Both the position numbers and the translations under genes were made by a program. 64,000 bases of DNA, taken from NCBI GenBank assembly GCA_020635435.1, contig JACJZU010000001.1, positions 1 through 64,000 of the forward strand, written 5' to 3'. A model generated the notes under the pieces. That model was not told the DNA's origin and ran no database searches. It saw only the letters and a program-made list of their open reading frames with translations. Positions 1 through 8,892 of the stretch are shown here, piece by piece. Origin of the DNA: Flavobacteriales bacterium. Lineage in GTDB: Bacteria > Bacteroidota > Bacteroidia > NS11-12g > UBA9320. Position 1 is the first letter of the stretch. Each line of letters opens with the position of its first letter.

Positions 1-1
1 C

Positions 2-13
2 CGTTATGGGCAA
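2..13. repeat. Left cassette end (GTTATGGGC motif)
   Basis: The window begins with CGTTATGGGCAA. Its core is the exact inverse of GCCCATAAC, which lies across the stop codon of the next gene at 848-856. The pair brackets the CPBP gene. This is consistent with the right-hand half of an attC-like recombination site belonging to a cassette upstream of the window. Only one half is visible, so the assignment is inference. Confidence 0.4.
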
Positions 14-42
14 GTGTAAATGACCACAACCACTATAAAGAA

Positions 43-855
43 ATGAAACAACTAATAACATATTTCGGACTTGCATATTTAATCAGTTGGACAATTTGGC
101 TTCCGCTATATGGACACATTTTGGGGTTGACAAATTTGCCGACCTTGCCTTATCACCACGGACTTGGTGGACTTGGTCCGTTAATCGCTTCGTTTCTTAC
201 AACTTGGATGTTTCAAAAAAGCGAAGGCGTAAAAAGTTTGATTAATAAGTGCTTACAAGTTAGACCGCTAATTTATTTAACAATCGCACTTTTAAGTCCA
301 TTCTTACTCGTTTTCATTGCGACAATCATAAACTACATCGTTGACAACTCGCCTATCAATATTTCGGGACTTTTAACTTCAAAAGAGTTCCCTCAATTTA
401 ACTTGTTGACATTTTTTATTTACAACTTAATCTTCTTCGGCTTTGGTGAAGAAGTTGGTTGGCGTGGCTTTGCATTGCCAAGGTTTCAAGACAAGTTTAA
501 TGCTTTGACATCAAGTATAATTTTGACAATATTTTGGGCTGTTTGGCATTGGCCACTTTTCTTTTACAGACCGGGTTACACTTCAATGGACTTTGCAGGT
601 ATATTCGGTTGGACATTTAGCCTATTGACAGGAAGTATTTTATTAACTTGGCTTTACAACTCGTCAAGAGCAAGCATTTTAATTTGTGCTGTTTTTCACT
701 CAACCATAGACATTGCATTTACGGCAGACCTTGCCGACAAAAACATAGTGAACTATATGGGTTTTTTAATAACAGTTTGGGGCATTTTGACAATCATTTT
801 TTTTAGGCCAAAAAATTTAGCGCCAAATGGACAAGAGAAGAACACCAGCCCATAA
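43..855 (+). CDS. CPBP family intramembrane metalloprotease
   Basis: A 270-residue, very hydrophobic protein with about seven or eight membrane segments. The CPBP (Abi/Rce1-like) motifs are visible: EExxxR as E136, E137 and R141 in GFGEEVGWRGFALP, a second histidine motif ending at H169 (AVWHWP), and H219 in AVFHSTID. Family members are membrane-embedded proteases that cleave or modify small peptides; several confer immunity to bacteriocins, but no substrate can be assigned here. The ATG at 43 gives a first membrane helix at once. The gene is clearly more AT-rich than its neighbours, and the stop codon lies inside a GCCCATAAC motif that starts an attC-like inverted repeat. It therefore looks like a recently acquired single-gene cassette. 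Confidence 0.88.
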   Translation: MKQLITYFGLAYLISWTIWLPLYGHILGLTNLPTLPYHHGLGGLGPLIASFLTTWMFQKSEGVKSLINKCLQVRPLIYLTIALLSPFLLVFIATIINYIVDNSPINISGLLTSKEFPQFNLLTFFIYNLIFFGFGEEVGWRGFALPRFQDKFNALTSSIILTIFWAVWHWPLFFYRPGYTSMDFAGIFGWTFSLLTGSILLTWLYNSSRASILICAVFHSTIDIAFTADLADKNIVNYMGFLITVWGILTIIFFRPKNLAPNGQEKNTSP

Positions 856-982
856 CAAGGTATTGCCAAAAGCGGGGGTGATGTGCTTCTATGACACTTT
901 TGTGCTTAACGGAAGATTCGTTTTTCAAATCAACAATAGTACTGAAAGACCCCGCCTTCGGCAATTCCCGAACCGTTAAGGA
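848..982. repeat. attC-like imperfect inverted repeat after the CPBP gene
   Basis: The left arm, starting GCCCATAACAAGG at 848 and running through ATTGCCAAAAGCGGGG, pairs imperfectly with the right arm at about 950-980 (CCCCGCCTTCGGCAATTCCC, then GAACCGTTA). The middle, about 70 bases, is unpaired. Long imperfect palindromes with TAAC/GTTA ends that close a single ORF are the hallmark of integron attC sites. No integrase is in the window and the exact R/L boxes differ from the GTTRRRY consensus, so the site type is inferred. Confidence 0.45.
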
Positions 983-1084
983 TTATCTGATTTTCTACGA
1001 AGTGGTTGGCAATGTTTTCTATGTGCTTTCGATCTGGGTTGGAAGATAAGATCCAAAAAAAATGAAAATTATAAGAGCCCTCAG

Positions 1085-1212
1085 GTAATCGAGTAGGCAG
1101 CCCCACCAAAATTAAATGACGGGGAGGGCCTCTCACACCACCCCCGAAAGCTTTCGGGGTACGGGCCTTCCCAAACAAGTTCGGGATAGGTTGTATACAG
1201 CGGTTCGTTTAA
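1085..1212 (-). mobile_element. Degraded group II intron 3' end (domains V-VI-like)
   Basis: Read on the minus strand, the segment starts with GAACCGCTGTATAC, continues to GTGGTGTGAGAGGCCC and ends with GCCTACTCGATTACC. This order (domain V arms with GGTGTGAGAGG, then a hairpin closing on CCTACTCGAT) is what I remember of bacterial group II introns downstream of the reverse transcriptase. The normal short hairpin between the domain V arms is replaced by two CCCGAA/TTCGGG palindromes, so a catalytic fold is unlikely. No reverse-transcriptase ORF is present. The minus-strand sequence up to about 1650 may be more of the same remnant but cannot be assigned. Confidence 0.42.
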
Positions 1213-1307
1213 TTAACCTGATTCTGTGATTGTACTCACCACTTCATTTGAATCCTGTTAACGTTCAGTCCTGCTTCATCGTTAACTCAATCCCGACAAT
1301 TCGGGAT
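1142..1307. repeat. Three short CCCGAA/TTCGGG palindromes
   Basis: Three small palindromes lie within 166 bases. They are CCCCGAAAG-CTTTCGGGG (1142-1159, perfect), TCCCAAACAAGTTCGGGA (1169-1186, one mismatch) and ATCCCGACAATTCGGGAT (1290-1307, arms of 7). They share the core CCCGAA/TTCGGG, which also occurs in the stem inside the 340-bp units at 14.4-15.8 kb. They may be a family of small dispersed hairpins. Two of them sit inside the presumed intron domain V. Confidence 0.5.
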
Positions 1308-1746
1308 CGGGTGACCTCTCCACTCCGCCAACCCGTGACTGTGGAGATCTGAGGCGCTGAGACATGTAGCTCTCGGACAAAATCTGCCGGATCTACAGCT
1401 TTGGCATTCATTGTTTGGGCTTCAGCATGATGAGCTACCTTACCCAGCCTCATTGCGTTATCCGATTTCTGTTCGTCATTGCCAACTTTTGCAGTTTCGC
1501 TCACTTCACTGTTGATCTCACGCCCAACAAACTTACGATCTATCAGGGCTTCCCTGTCTTAAACTATACGCACAGGAGACTTTCACTCAAAAGCTACTCA
1601 ACCGCCATTGAGGTCGCTATCCATTCCCTCGATTTGGCTATCTTCGGGAAGTGTTTGCCATTTGGGGCACACACGACGCCTATACACAATGCCCTTCGGG
1701 ATACTGCGCATGGCTGCGCGTTGTGAGCCATTGGAAAAATATCAGA

Positions 1747-3696
1747 ATGAAAAAACTGCATATAATAACATTCCTCTCCTTTTTAGGTCTTACCCTAAAT
1801 GCCCAAACCAACCTCGACTCACTTTGGAGTGTCTGGAACGATAAAACCCAACCGGACACCACCCGCCTGAAGACGATACACACAATCGCCTGGGATGGAT
1901 ACATCTACAGCCGGCCGGATTCTGCCTTTTACTTTGCGCAAATGGAATATGGCCTGGCTGAAAAGAGTGGCTTAAAAAAGTATATGGCGGGTGCACTGAA
2001 CACTCAGGGCATATCATTTTTGATAAGAGGCGACTACCCCAAAGCATTGGGCTATTTCCAGAGAAGCTTAAAGATCAAGGAGGACATAGGCGATAAAAGA
2101 GGGATCGCTGGTGTACTGAATAATATTGGTGGTATTTATCAAAATCAGGGTGATTATCTCAAGGCTTTGGACCTTTATCAAAGAGGACTAAAGATCAGCG
2201 AGGAAATAGGCGATAAAAACGCGATCGCTACTTCCCTGGGTAATATCGGTGTTATTTACAATAAACAGAGCGACTATTCCAAAGCGCACGACTATTATCA
2301 AAGGAGCTTAAAGATCCACGAAGAACTAAGCGATAAAAGAGGAATCGCTGGTGCTCTGGGCAATATCGGCATCAATTACGATAAACAGGGCGACTATTCC
2401 AAAGCACTCGACTTTTATCAACGGAGTTTAAAGATCCAAGAGGAAATGGGCAATAAAATTGGAATAGCTAATACCCTCAGTAATATCGGTTTAATTTATC
2501 AAAATCAGGGCGAATTTCCCAAATCGCTGGACTATTACCAAAGGAGTTTAAAGATCTGGGAGGGGTTTGACGATAAAAACGGAATCGCACTTTGCCTGAT
2601 CAATATGGGTATCCTTTATCAAAAACAGCATGATCATCAAAAAGCGATCGACCAATGCAGAGCGGGTATGCTCCTGGCGCAAGAAATAAAGGCTATATCA
2701 TTGGAACGAGATGCATGCAAATGCCTGTATGATACATACAAGGTCTCAGGAAATGGAAATAACGCCCTAAAGTACCTCGAGCAAATGCAAATGCTGGACG
2801 ACAGCCTGAATGCAGAGGAAACCTCTAAAAAACTACAACAAATGGAGTTTGCCAAACAATTGTTTACCGATAGCATAGAACAAGCAGAAAAAGACAGGCT
2901 CTTGCAGGAAGCACATGAAATTGAAGTAGCCAAGAAGAACAAGACCAGAAACGTGTTAATAGGAAGCGGACTTTTGGCATTACTCTTCGCCGGAAGTTTT
3001 TACAGCCGATGGAGGTATGTCAAGAAATCAAGAGATGTTATCTCTAAAGAAAGAGATCGCTCTGAAAACCTGCTGCTTAACATACTCCCTGCAGAAATTG
3101 CCGAAGAGCTCAAAGAAAAAGGTCGGGCCGATGCCCAAGACTTTGAAATGGTTTCCATTTTGTTCAGCGATTTTAAGGGGTTTACAGCCGCCTCCGAGAA
3201 ATTGAGCGCCCAAGATCTGGTTACCGAAATCAATACTTGCTTTGAAGCCTTTGATGGCATCATGAGTAAGTATGGCATTGAGAAGATAAAAACCATAGGT
3301 GATGCGTACATGGCTGCAGGTGGCCTCCCTGTGCCTACCGATGATTCGATCAAGAAAACGGTGCTGGCCGCACTTGAAATGCAAGCGTTCATCTCCAAAC
3401 GAAAAGCTGAATTGGATGCAAGCGGCAAAACCGCATTTGAAATGCGTGTTGGTATTCATACCGGACCCGTAGTGGCCGGAATAGTTGGCGTCAAGAAATT
3501 CCAATACGACATTTGGGGCGATACGGTGAACACAGCCAGCCGCATGGAAAGTTCGGGAGAAGTTGGTAAGGTAAATATAAGTCAAGCCACTTACGAAATG
3601 TTGAAGCACGACTCAGACTTCATCTTTGAAAGTCGCGGAAAGATCGAAGCCAAAGGAAAAGGAGAAAAAGAAATGTACTTTGTATCAAAGGCTTAA
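1747..3696 (+). CDS. TPR-containing transmembrane adenylate cyclase (copy 1)
   Basis: 649 residues from the ATG at 1747, which begins a signal peptide ending N-A-Q; longer in-frame starts would put non-secretory sequence in front. Order: signal peptide, about seven TPR repeats (around residues 70-340, motif GIAxxLxNIGxIYxxQGDY), a charged coiled coil, one membrane helix (about 402-420), a short HAMP-less linker (NLLLNILPAEIAEELKEKG), and a C-terminal class III cyclase domain. Metal aspartates D475 and D519, adenine-selecting K515 and D588, and transition-state N595 and R599 are all present, so ATP to cAMP is the predicted reaction. The TPR part should lie outside the inner membrane and the catalytic part in the cytoplasm. 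The next gene is a close paralogue 90 bases downstream. Confidence 0.93.
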   Translation: MKKLHIITFLSFLGLTLNAQTNLDSLWSVWNDKTQPDTTRLKTIHTIAWDGYIYSRPDSAFYFAQMEYGLAEKSGLKKYMAGALNTQGISFLIRGDYPKALGYFQRSLKIKEDIGDKRGIAGVLNNIGGIYQNQGDYLKALDLYQRGLKISEEIGDKNAIATSLGNIGVIYNKQSDYSKAHDYYQRSLKIHEELSDKRGIAGALGNIGINYDKQGDYSKALDFYQRSLKIQEEMGNKIGIANTLSNIGLIYQNQGEFPKSLDYYQRSLKIWEGFDDKNGIALCLINMGILYQKQHDHQKAIDQCRAGMLLAQEIKAISLERDACKCLYDTYKVSGNGNNALKYLEQMQMLDDSLNAEETSKKLQQMEFAKQLFTDSIEQAEKDRLLQEAHEIEVAKKNKTRNVLIGSGLLALLFAGSFYSRWRYVKKSRDVISKERDRSENLLLNILPAEIAEELKEKGRADAQDFEMVSILFSDFKGFTAASEKLSAQDLVTEINTCFEAFDGIMSKYGIEKIKTIGDAYMAAGGLPVPTDDSIKKTVLAALEMQAFISKRKAELDASGKTAFEMRVGIHTGPVVAGIVGVKKFQYDIWGDTVNTASRMESSGEVGKVNISQATYEMLKHDSDFIFESRGKIEAKGKGEKEMYFVSKA

Positions 3697-3786
3697 ATGA
3701 AAATGAAAACAGCCTGCAACAAAACATGAATTGCGTTAAAACGGAGTTTAGTTAAACCGTTATATGCCATTTTTTGATACCACACA

Positions 3787-5712
3787 ATGAAACAAACCTT
3801 CTTCTTTATCCTAATAAGCATTTTGGGCTTATCCCTAAAAGCCCAGAACATTGATTCTTTATATACCCTTTGGCAAGACCAAACCCAACCTGACTCCATG
3901 CGCGTACAGGCGTATGAAGATTATATCTTGAATGGCTACCTGTACTCATATCCTGACACGGCCGCCATTCTGGCCAAGGCCCTGCACGCCTATGCTAAGA
4001 AACAGCATTTCCCCAAAGCTTCTGGTACGGGCTATAACCTGCAAGGCATTGCAAACTATGTCCAAGGCAATTACTCCCTGGCTCTGGAATACTTCCAAAA
4101 GTCGCTATCGATACAGGAAGCCGTCGGGGATAAAAAAGGCATCGCAAAAAACTTGAACAATATAGGACTCATTTACGTGAACCAAGGCAATCCCCCCCGT
4201 GCGTTGGAAAGCTTTCAGAAGTCGCTGGCGATTAAAGAAGAACTCGGGGATAAAAAAGGCATCGCAGCCATCCTGAATAATATCGGACTCATTTACCACG
4301 ACCAGGGCAATTACCCTCGCGCCTTGGAATACTACCAAAAGTCGCTAGCGATTAAAGAAGAACTCGGGGATAAAAAAGGCATCGCGGGTGGCCTGATCAA
4401 TATCGGTATCATTTACTATGGTCAAGCCAATTACCCCCGTGCCCTGGAATACTACGAAAAGTCGTTGACCATTTTTGAAGAACTCGGAGATAAAGTTGGC
4501 ATCGCAACCAATCTGGGTAACATCGGCCACATACACTCGGACCGGGGTAATTTCCCGCTCGCGCTGGAATACTATCAAAAGTCGCTGGCAATTCAGGAGT
4601 CACTCGGGGATAAGGACGGCATGGCAGACATCCTAAGCAATATGGGCATACTCTATAATAAGCAAGGTAAAAACGCAAGCGCACTGAACTATTGCCAAAG
4701 AAGCCTGAGACTAGCGGAAGAAATTGGTGCTTTAGATCTTCAAAAAGAAGGCTGCAAATGCCTCTATAACACCTACAAAGCCATGGGCAACGACAAGAGT
4801 GCTTTGGCCTATTATGAACAAATGATTGCGATGCGGGATAGCATGTTCAACGAAGAAAACACCAAGAAACTCACCCAACTGGAAATGCAGTATGATTTCG
4901 ACAAGAAGGAAGCTGCTACAAAAGCAGAGCAGGAAAAGAAAGATGCATTGGCTGCACTGGAATTGAAGCGACAAACCATGGCAAGAAACGGGTTCATGGG
5001 CGGATTTGCGGTGGTACTCCTGTTCGCGGGCGTGTTCTTCGTGCAGCGCAATAAAATAGGCAAGGAAAAGCAGCGCAGCGAGGAACTCTTACTCAACATC
5101 CTCCCCGAAGAAATCGCCCGAGAACTTAAAGAAAAAGGCAAGGCGGATGCCCGTGATTTTGATCTGGTAACTACGCTGTTCACCGATTTTGTTTCCTTCA
5201 CCGAAACCTCCGAAAAGCTCAGTGCTTCCGAACTGGTGAGCGAAATCAACCAATGCTTTGAAGCCTTTGACAGGATCACCGAAAAATACGGTATAGAAAA
5301 GATCAAGACCATTGGCGATGCCTATATGGCTGCCGGAGGTTTGCCCGTACCTACGGACGATTCGGTGAAGAACACCGTGTTGGCCGCACTGGAAATGCAA
5401 TCCTTCATTCAGGACCGAAAGTCCAAATTGGAAGCAGAAGGAAAACTGGGCTTCCAAATGCGCGCGGGCATCCATACCGGTCCGGTGGTAGCGGGTATCG
5501 TGGGGGTAAAGAAATTCCAGTACGACATCTGGGGCGACACCGTTAATACCGCCAGTCGTATGGAAAATTCGGGAGCAGCGGGTAAGGTGAACATCAGCCG
5601 GAAAACTTATGAACTGCTCAAAGAAGATCCGCAATTTACCTTTGAACCTCGCGGCAAGGTGAACGTAAAAGGGAAGGGGGAGATGGAGATGTATTTTCTA
5701 ACTGAAGTGTAG
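3787..5712 (+). CDS. TPR-containing transmembrane adenylate cyclase (copy 2)
   Basis: 641 residues with the same architecture as the upstream gene: signal peptide to K-A-Q, six or seven TPR units with strongly conserved 40-codon DNA repeats (about 4060-4640), an alanine/lysine-rich coiled coil, a membrane helix near 400-418, and a C-terminal class III cyclase. D467 and D511 (metal), K507 and D580 (adenine choice), N587 and R591 (transition state) are intact, so it should make cAMP. The DNA of the TPR units is much more alike from unit to unit than in copy 1, suggesting recent expansion or gene conversion. The catalytic domains of the two genes are nearly superimposable, which fits tandem duplication. 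What the TPR sensor binds is unknown. Confidence 0.93.
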   Translation: MKQTFFFILISILGLSLKAQNIDSLYTLWQDQTQPDSMRVQAYEDYILNGYLYSYPDTAAILAKALHAYAKKQHFPKASGTGYNLQGIANYVQGNYSLALEYFQKSLSIQEAVGDKKGIAKNLNNIGLIYVNQGNPPRALESFQKSLAIKEELGDKKGIAAILNNIGLIYHDQGNYPRALEYYQKSLAIKEELGDKKGIAGGLINIGIIYYGQANYPRALEYYEKSLTIFEELGDKVGIATNLGNIGHIHSDRGNFPLALEYYQKSLAIQESLGDKDGMADILSNMGILYNKQGKNASALNYCQRSLRLAEEIGALDLQKEGCKCLYNTYKAMGNDKSALAYYEQMIAMRDSMFNEENTKKLTQLEMQYDFDKKEAATKAEQEKKDALAALELKRQTMARNGFMGGFAVVLLFAGVFFVQRNKIGKEKQRSEELLLNILPEEIARELKEKGKADARDFDLVTTLFTDFVSFTETSEKLSASELVSEINQCFEAFDRITEKYGIEKIKTIGDAYMAAGGLPVPTDDSVKNTVLAALEMQSFIQDRKSKLEAEGKLGFQMRAGIHTGPVVAGIVGVKKFQYDIWGDTVNTASRMENSGAAGKVNISRKTYELLKEDPQFTFEPRGKVNVKGKGEMEMYFLTEV

Positions 5713-5934
5713 CAGTAAAGGAAAACGGCATACCTCAATACCTACTCTGAAGAGGCGCTCAGTTAGATGACCATCCGCTTTGCCATCGGGATGCTTGGTT
5801 GACAGCTTCGTGCTTCGATCCTGAGGTGGCCTCAATAAGATAGACAGCAATTCTGAAATCGTTGACAACACACTTCTCATCCGAGCCGGGACCTCAACCG
5901 AACATTACCTATCTTGCCCATCGATTATTGCCAG

Positions 5935-7740
5935 ATGTTCTCCCCCCACATAAACCCCTTTCCTGCCAGGTCCATCGCTGTTCTGCCTTTTGTGAATATG
6001 AGTGCCAGCGCGGAAAATGAATACTTCAGCGATGGCATTACGGAGGAGATCATCAATGCCCTGGCAAAAATCGACGGCCTTAAAGTCACCTCCAGAACGT
6101 CTGCATTTCATTTTAAGGGAAAGAACATTCCGGTGCCTGAAATTGGGAAGGAACTGAAGGTTTCTACCCTGCTCGAAGGCAGTGTGCGCCTGGCGGGAGA
6201 CTCTATTCGCATTACTGCTCAGTTGATCGATGCAGTGGAAGACTTTCATTTTTGGTCGGAGACCTGGGACAGGAAGCTCTACAATGTTTTCGAAGTACAG
6301 GATGAAATAAGTCTGATCATCGCCGATCGATTGAGAGAACACTTTGGGCATTTCGAAATTCAAGAACACCTCATAGAATCAAAAACGGATAGTGTAGAGG
6401 CATACAAGTTCTTCTTAAAGGGACGTCAGATCTTCAATAAATGGAATCCGGAGGCGGTGAAACAGTCTATGGCATTCTACGAGCAAGCCCTCGAATTGGA
6501 CCCTTACCATGCTGAATCACTGGTTGGATTGGCGGACGCACACAGCTTTCTGGCTTCAACAGCCGTGATCTCTTACGAAGATGGATGGGGTAAATGTGCT
6601 GAGTTGACTCACAAAGCCCTGCGTATAAATGATCGTTTGCCGGACGCGTACTACCAGCTGGGCAATCTCGCGTTTTTTACCAAATGTGACTTCCGCGAAG
6701 CCATGGAGCACACCCGTAAGGCCATAGACATCAATCCGAACCACGTTGAGTCCCGGCAGTTCATGGCCTTCCTGTACATTTTGTCGGGCATGGAAAAGTT
6801 ATCCAGACAACATCTCGACCATGCGCTCAGCATCGACCCACTATCGCAGGAAACGCAATTTTATAGTGGCTTTATTGAATATATGTCGGAGAACTACCAG
6901 GCTGCAATCAACCGTTTCGACGCCTGTCTGAAAGAAAATCCGATGAATATTCCTGTGCACAGTGTAAAAACGCTGTGCCTTCTGAAGTTGGGGCGTTACG
7001 AGGAAGCCATCTCCTATTTCGATTCGCTTCCTTCAGAGATCGTTGTGCCCGGGGAAAAGGCCGGTACGCGGGCACTTGGTTTCGCATTAAAAGGCGATCT
7101 GGAGAACGCAATACCATCAGAGGCGTTTCTCAATGAGCTGGCGGATGCGCCCAATGGCTTTACTGCCGATGCATACCGATTCACCCTAGCCGGCGCGTTG
7201 GGTAAAAAAGATGAAGCATTCAGTTGGGTGGAAACTGCACTAAAAGTAAACTCCGCCTTGCTGCTATTAAGGTATACAGATCCATTGGTGAATCCCATAA
7301 AAAGCGACCCGCGGTATCGGAATTATCATCAACAGCTTTTCCCGGAGGATATCTTCGAGGTGAGGCCGAGTACTGCCCAAAAAACTGCTCTGCTCGACGA
7401 AAAAACCGTGGCAACATATAAAGCGAAACTGTTAGATCTCATGGAATCCGACCAACCTCATCTGAACCCAGACCTGACCTTGCGTTCGCTCGCCGCTCAA
7501 CTTTCCATTCACGCCAATCAGCTTTCATGGCTGCTGAATGATGGATTTAGGAAGAATTTCAACGAGTTCATCAATCACTATCGGGTTGAATCGTTCAAAA
7601 CAAAAGCAATGGACCCGGAGAGTGCCCATCTCACCATCATGGCCATCGCCTATGATTGTGGATTCAACTCAAAAACCGTCTTCAACACCTATTTTAAAAG
7701 GGAAACAGGCTGCACACCAAGGCAATTTATCAAGTCCTAA
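5935..7740 (+). CDS. TolB/FlgO-like + TPR + AraC-type HTH regulator
   Basis: 601 residues from the ATG at 5935; a TTG at 5914 would add seven. The N-terminal 130 residues (SIAVLPFVNMSASAENEYFS, then DGITEEI, LLEGSVR, ITAQLIDA) match the FlgO/TolB-like domain often found with TPRs in signalling proteins. The middle (about 130-400) is a TPR array. The last 90 residues are an AraC/XylS DNA-binding domain with two helix-turn-helix units (LRSLAAQLSIHANQLSWLL and IAYDCGFNSKTVFNTYFK). No signal peptide is seen, so it is probably a cytoplasmic transcription factor. It lies just upstream of three 18-20-bp-spaced TTCAG repeats and an oxidoreductase gene, its likely target. In other family members the effector domain can be a cyclase, which makes its place beside two cyclases notable. 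Confidence 0.88.
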   Translation: MFSPHINPFPARSIAVLPFVNMSASAENEYFSDGITEEIINALAKIDGLKVTSRTSAFHFKGKNIPVPEIGKELKVSTLLEGSVRLAGDSIRITAQLIDAVEDFHFWSETWDRKLYNVFEVQDEISLIIADRLREHFGHFEIQEHLIESKTDSVEAYKFFLKGRQIFNKWNPEAVKQSMAFYEQALELDPYHAESLVGLADAHSFLASTAVISYEDGWGKCAELTHKALRINDRLPDAYYQLGNLAFFTKCDFREAMEHTRKAIDINPNHVESRQFMAFLYILSGMEKLSRQHLDHALSIDPLSQETQFYSGFIEYMSENYQAAINRFDACLKENPMNIPVHSVKTLCLLKLGRYEEAISYFDSLPSEIVVPGEKAGTRALGFALKGDLENAIPSEAFLNELADAPNGFTADAYRFTLAGALGKKDEAFSWVETALKVNSALLLLRYTDPLVNPIKSDPRYRNYHQQLFPEDIFEVRPSTAQKTALLDEKTVATYKAKLLDLMESDQPHLNPDLTLRSLAAQLSIHANQLSWLLNDGFRKNFNEFINHYRVESFKTKAMDPESAHLTIMAIAYDCGFNSKTVFNTYFKRETGCTPRQFIKS

Positions 7741-7778
7741 CGGCACTCTTTCAGAAGGTTTTTGGTTCGGATATGTAA

Positions 7779-7829
7779 TTCAGGACCTCTCGTTGTGATT
7801 CAGAACCTCCGGGTATTTCAGCACCCGGA
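7779..7829 (+). promoter_or_regulatory. Direct-repeat operator candidate for the AraC-type regulator
   Basis: Three direct repeats TTCAGGACCTCT, TTCAGAACCTCC and TTCAGCACCCGG start at 7779, 7799 and 7817, spaced 20 and 18 bases. AraC-family proteins typically bind two or more direct half-sites about two helical turns apart. The last repeat lies in a 7-bp hairpin (TCCGGGT 7808-7814 with ACCCGGA 7823-7829). It is followed at once by GACATTTG (7828-7835), one mismatch from the Bacteroidota -10 box. The site lies between the regulator's stop and the oxidoreductase start. Confidence 0.5.
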
Positions 7830-7865
7830 CATTTGCCCTTGTAAACGAAAAAAAATCAATTCATT

Positions 7866-8849
7866 ATGAGAGCAATTATCACAACGGCTTACGGTTCACC
7901 GGAGATCTTCAAACTGGATAATATAGCCAAACCGGAGCCTAAAGCCAATGAAATCCTGATCCGCATTCACGCATCCTCAGTAACCAAGGCCGACACCATG
8001 ATGCGCACGGGAAAACCCTATATCGGAAGGTTGATGATCGGTCTTACCAAGCCGAAAAACCCGATCTGGGGTACCGGTTTTGCCGGCGTAGTGGAGGCTG
8101 TAGGATCGGAAGTGACCCGATTCAAAACGGGCGACAAAGTGTTTGGTGAAAACCTTGCCAACATGGGAACATATGCTGAATATGTTAACGTTCCACAAGA
8201 CGGCATTGTAGCACACTTACCAGCGCACCTCAGCTTCGAAGAAGCAGCCGGATTGTGTGACGGAGGGGTTACTTCATTGAACTTCTTATCCAATCTGGGT
8301 ATGGTGAAGAAAGGGCAAAAAGTGCTGATCAACGGTGCTTCCGGCTCACTGGGAACCGCAGCCGTTCAAATTGCAAAGTATTTCGGAGCCGAAGTTACCG
8401 GGGTTTGCAGCTCTCGAAACGTTGAGATGGTCCTAGAACTCGGAGCGGACCAGGTGATCGATTATACCGAACATGACTTCACCCAAAACACCCATTCCTA
8501 TGACCTCATTTATGATACAGTTGGTATGCGCTCATTTGCAGAGTGCCGGGAAGCATTGACCGAGAACGGCATCTACGCATCTCCGGTGCTCGGTATGCCA
8601 TTGCTGTACGACATGATGAAGACTTCAGTTTTTGGAAAGAAAAAAGCAAAATTCTCAGCGACCGGTGCCTTACCAAAGAAGGAGATCAAGAGATTGCTAC
8701 ATATCCTCATCCAAATAATTGAAGCCGGTAAGCTCAAGGGCATCATCGATCGGACTTACGCGCTGGAAGAAGTAGCTGTAGCTCACGAATACATTGAGAC
8801 CGGGCATAAGAAGGGAAATGTGGTCATCAAACCTACCCTCACAGCATAA
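7866..8849 (+). CDS. NAD(P)-dependent MDR-family oxidoreductase (quinone reductase/alcohol dehydrogenase-like)
   Basis: 327 residues, a usual length for zinc-independent medium-chain dehydrogenases. The N-terminal GroES-like domain shows GTGFAGVVEAVGSEV. The Rossmann domain has INGASGSLGTAAVQIAKYFG followed by GVCSSRNVEMVLELGADQVI. The cysteine/histidine zinc ligands of true alcohol dehydrogenases are absent, which favours the quinone oxidoreductase/enoyl reductase side of the family; the substrate cannot be told. It is followed after 43 bases by a DUF4386 gene and preceded by the AraC-type regulator, so the two are probably co-transcribed and controlled by it. Confidence 0.9.
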   Translation: MRAIITTAYGSPEIFKLDNIAKPEPKANEILIRIHASSVTKADTMMRTGKPYIGRLMIGLTKPKNPIWGTGFAGVVEAVGSEVTRFKTGDKVFGENLANMGTYAEYVNVPQDGIVAHLPAHLSFEEAAGLCDGGVTSLNFLSNLGMVKKGQKVLINGASGSLGTAAVQIAKYFGAEVTGVCSSRNVEMVLELGADQVIDYTEHDFTQNTHSYDLIYDTVGMRSFAECREALTENGIYASPVLGMPLLYDMMKTSVFGKKKAKFSATGALPKKEIKRLLHILIQIIEAGKLKGIIDRTYALEEVAVAHEYIETGHKKGNVVIKPTLTA

Positions 8850-8892
8850 GTAGTCACAACCCGATCATTATTCAACGAAATCAGAGAATATC

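Noticed and set aside
930..1504. Two minus-strand ORFs of 79-82 residues
   Set aside because: They lie on the intron-like and palindrome-rich DNA; their protein composition is not gene-like and no homology is evident.
4105..4578. Repeated minus-strand ORFs opposite the TPR units of cyclase 2
   Set aside because: They repeat with the TPR DNA period and so are shadows of it.
7014..7298. 94-residue minus-strand ORF inside the AraC-type regulator gene
   Set aside because: Antisense to a well-supported coding region; no features of its own.
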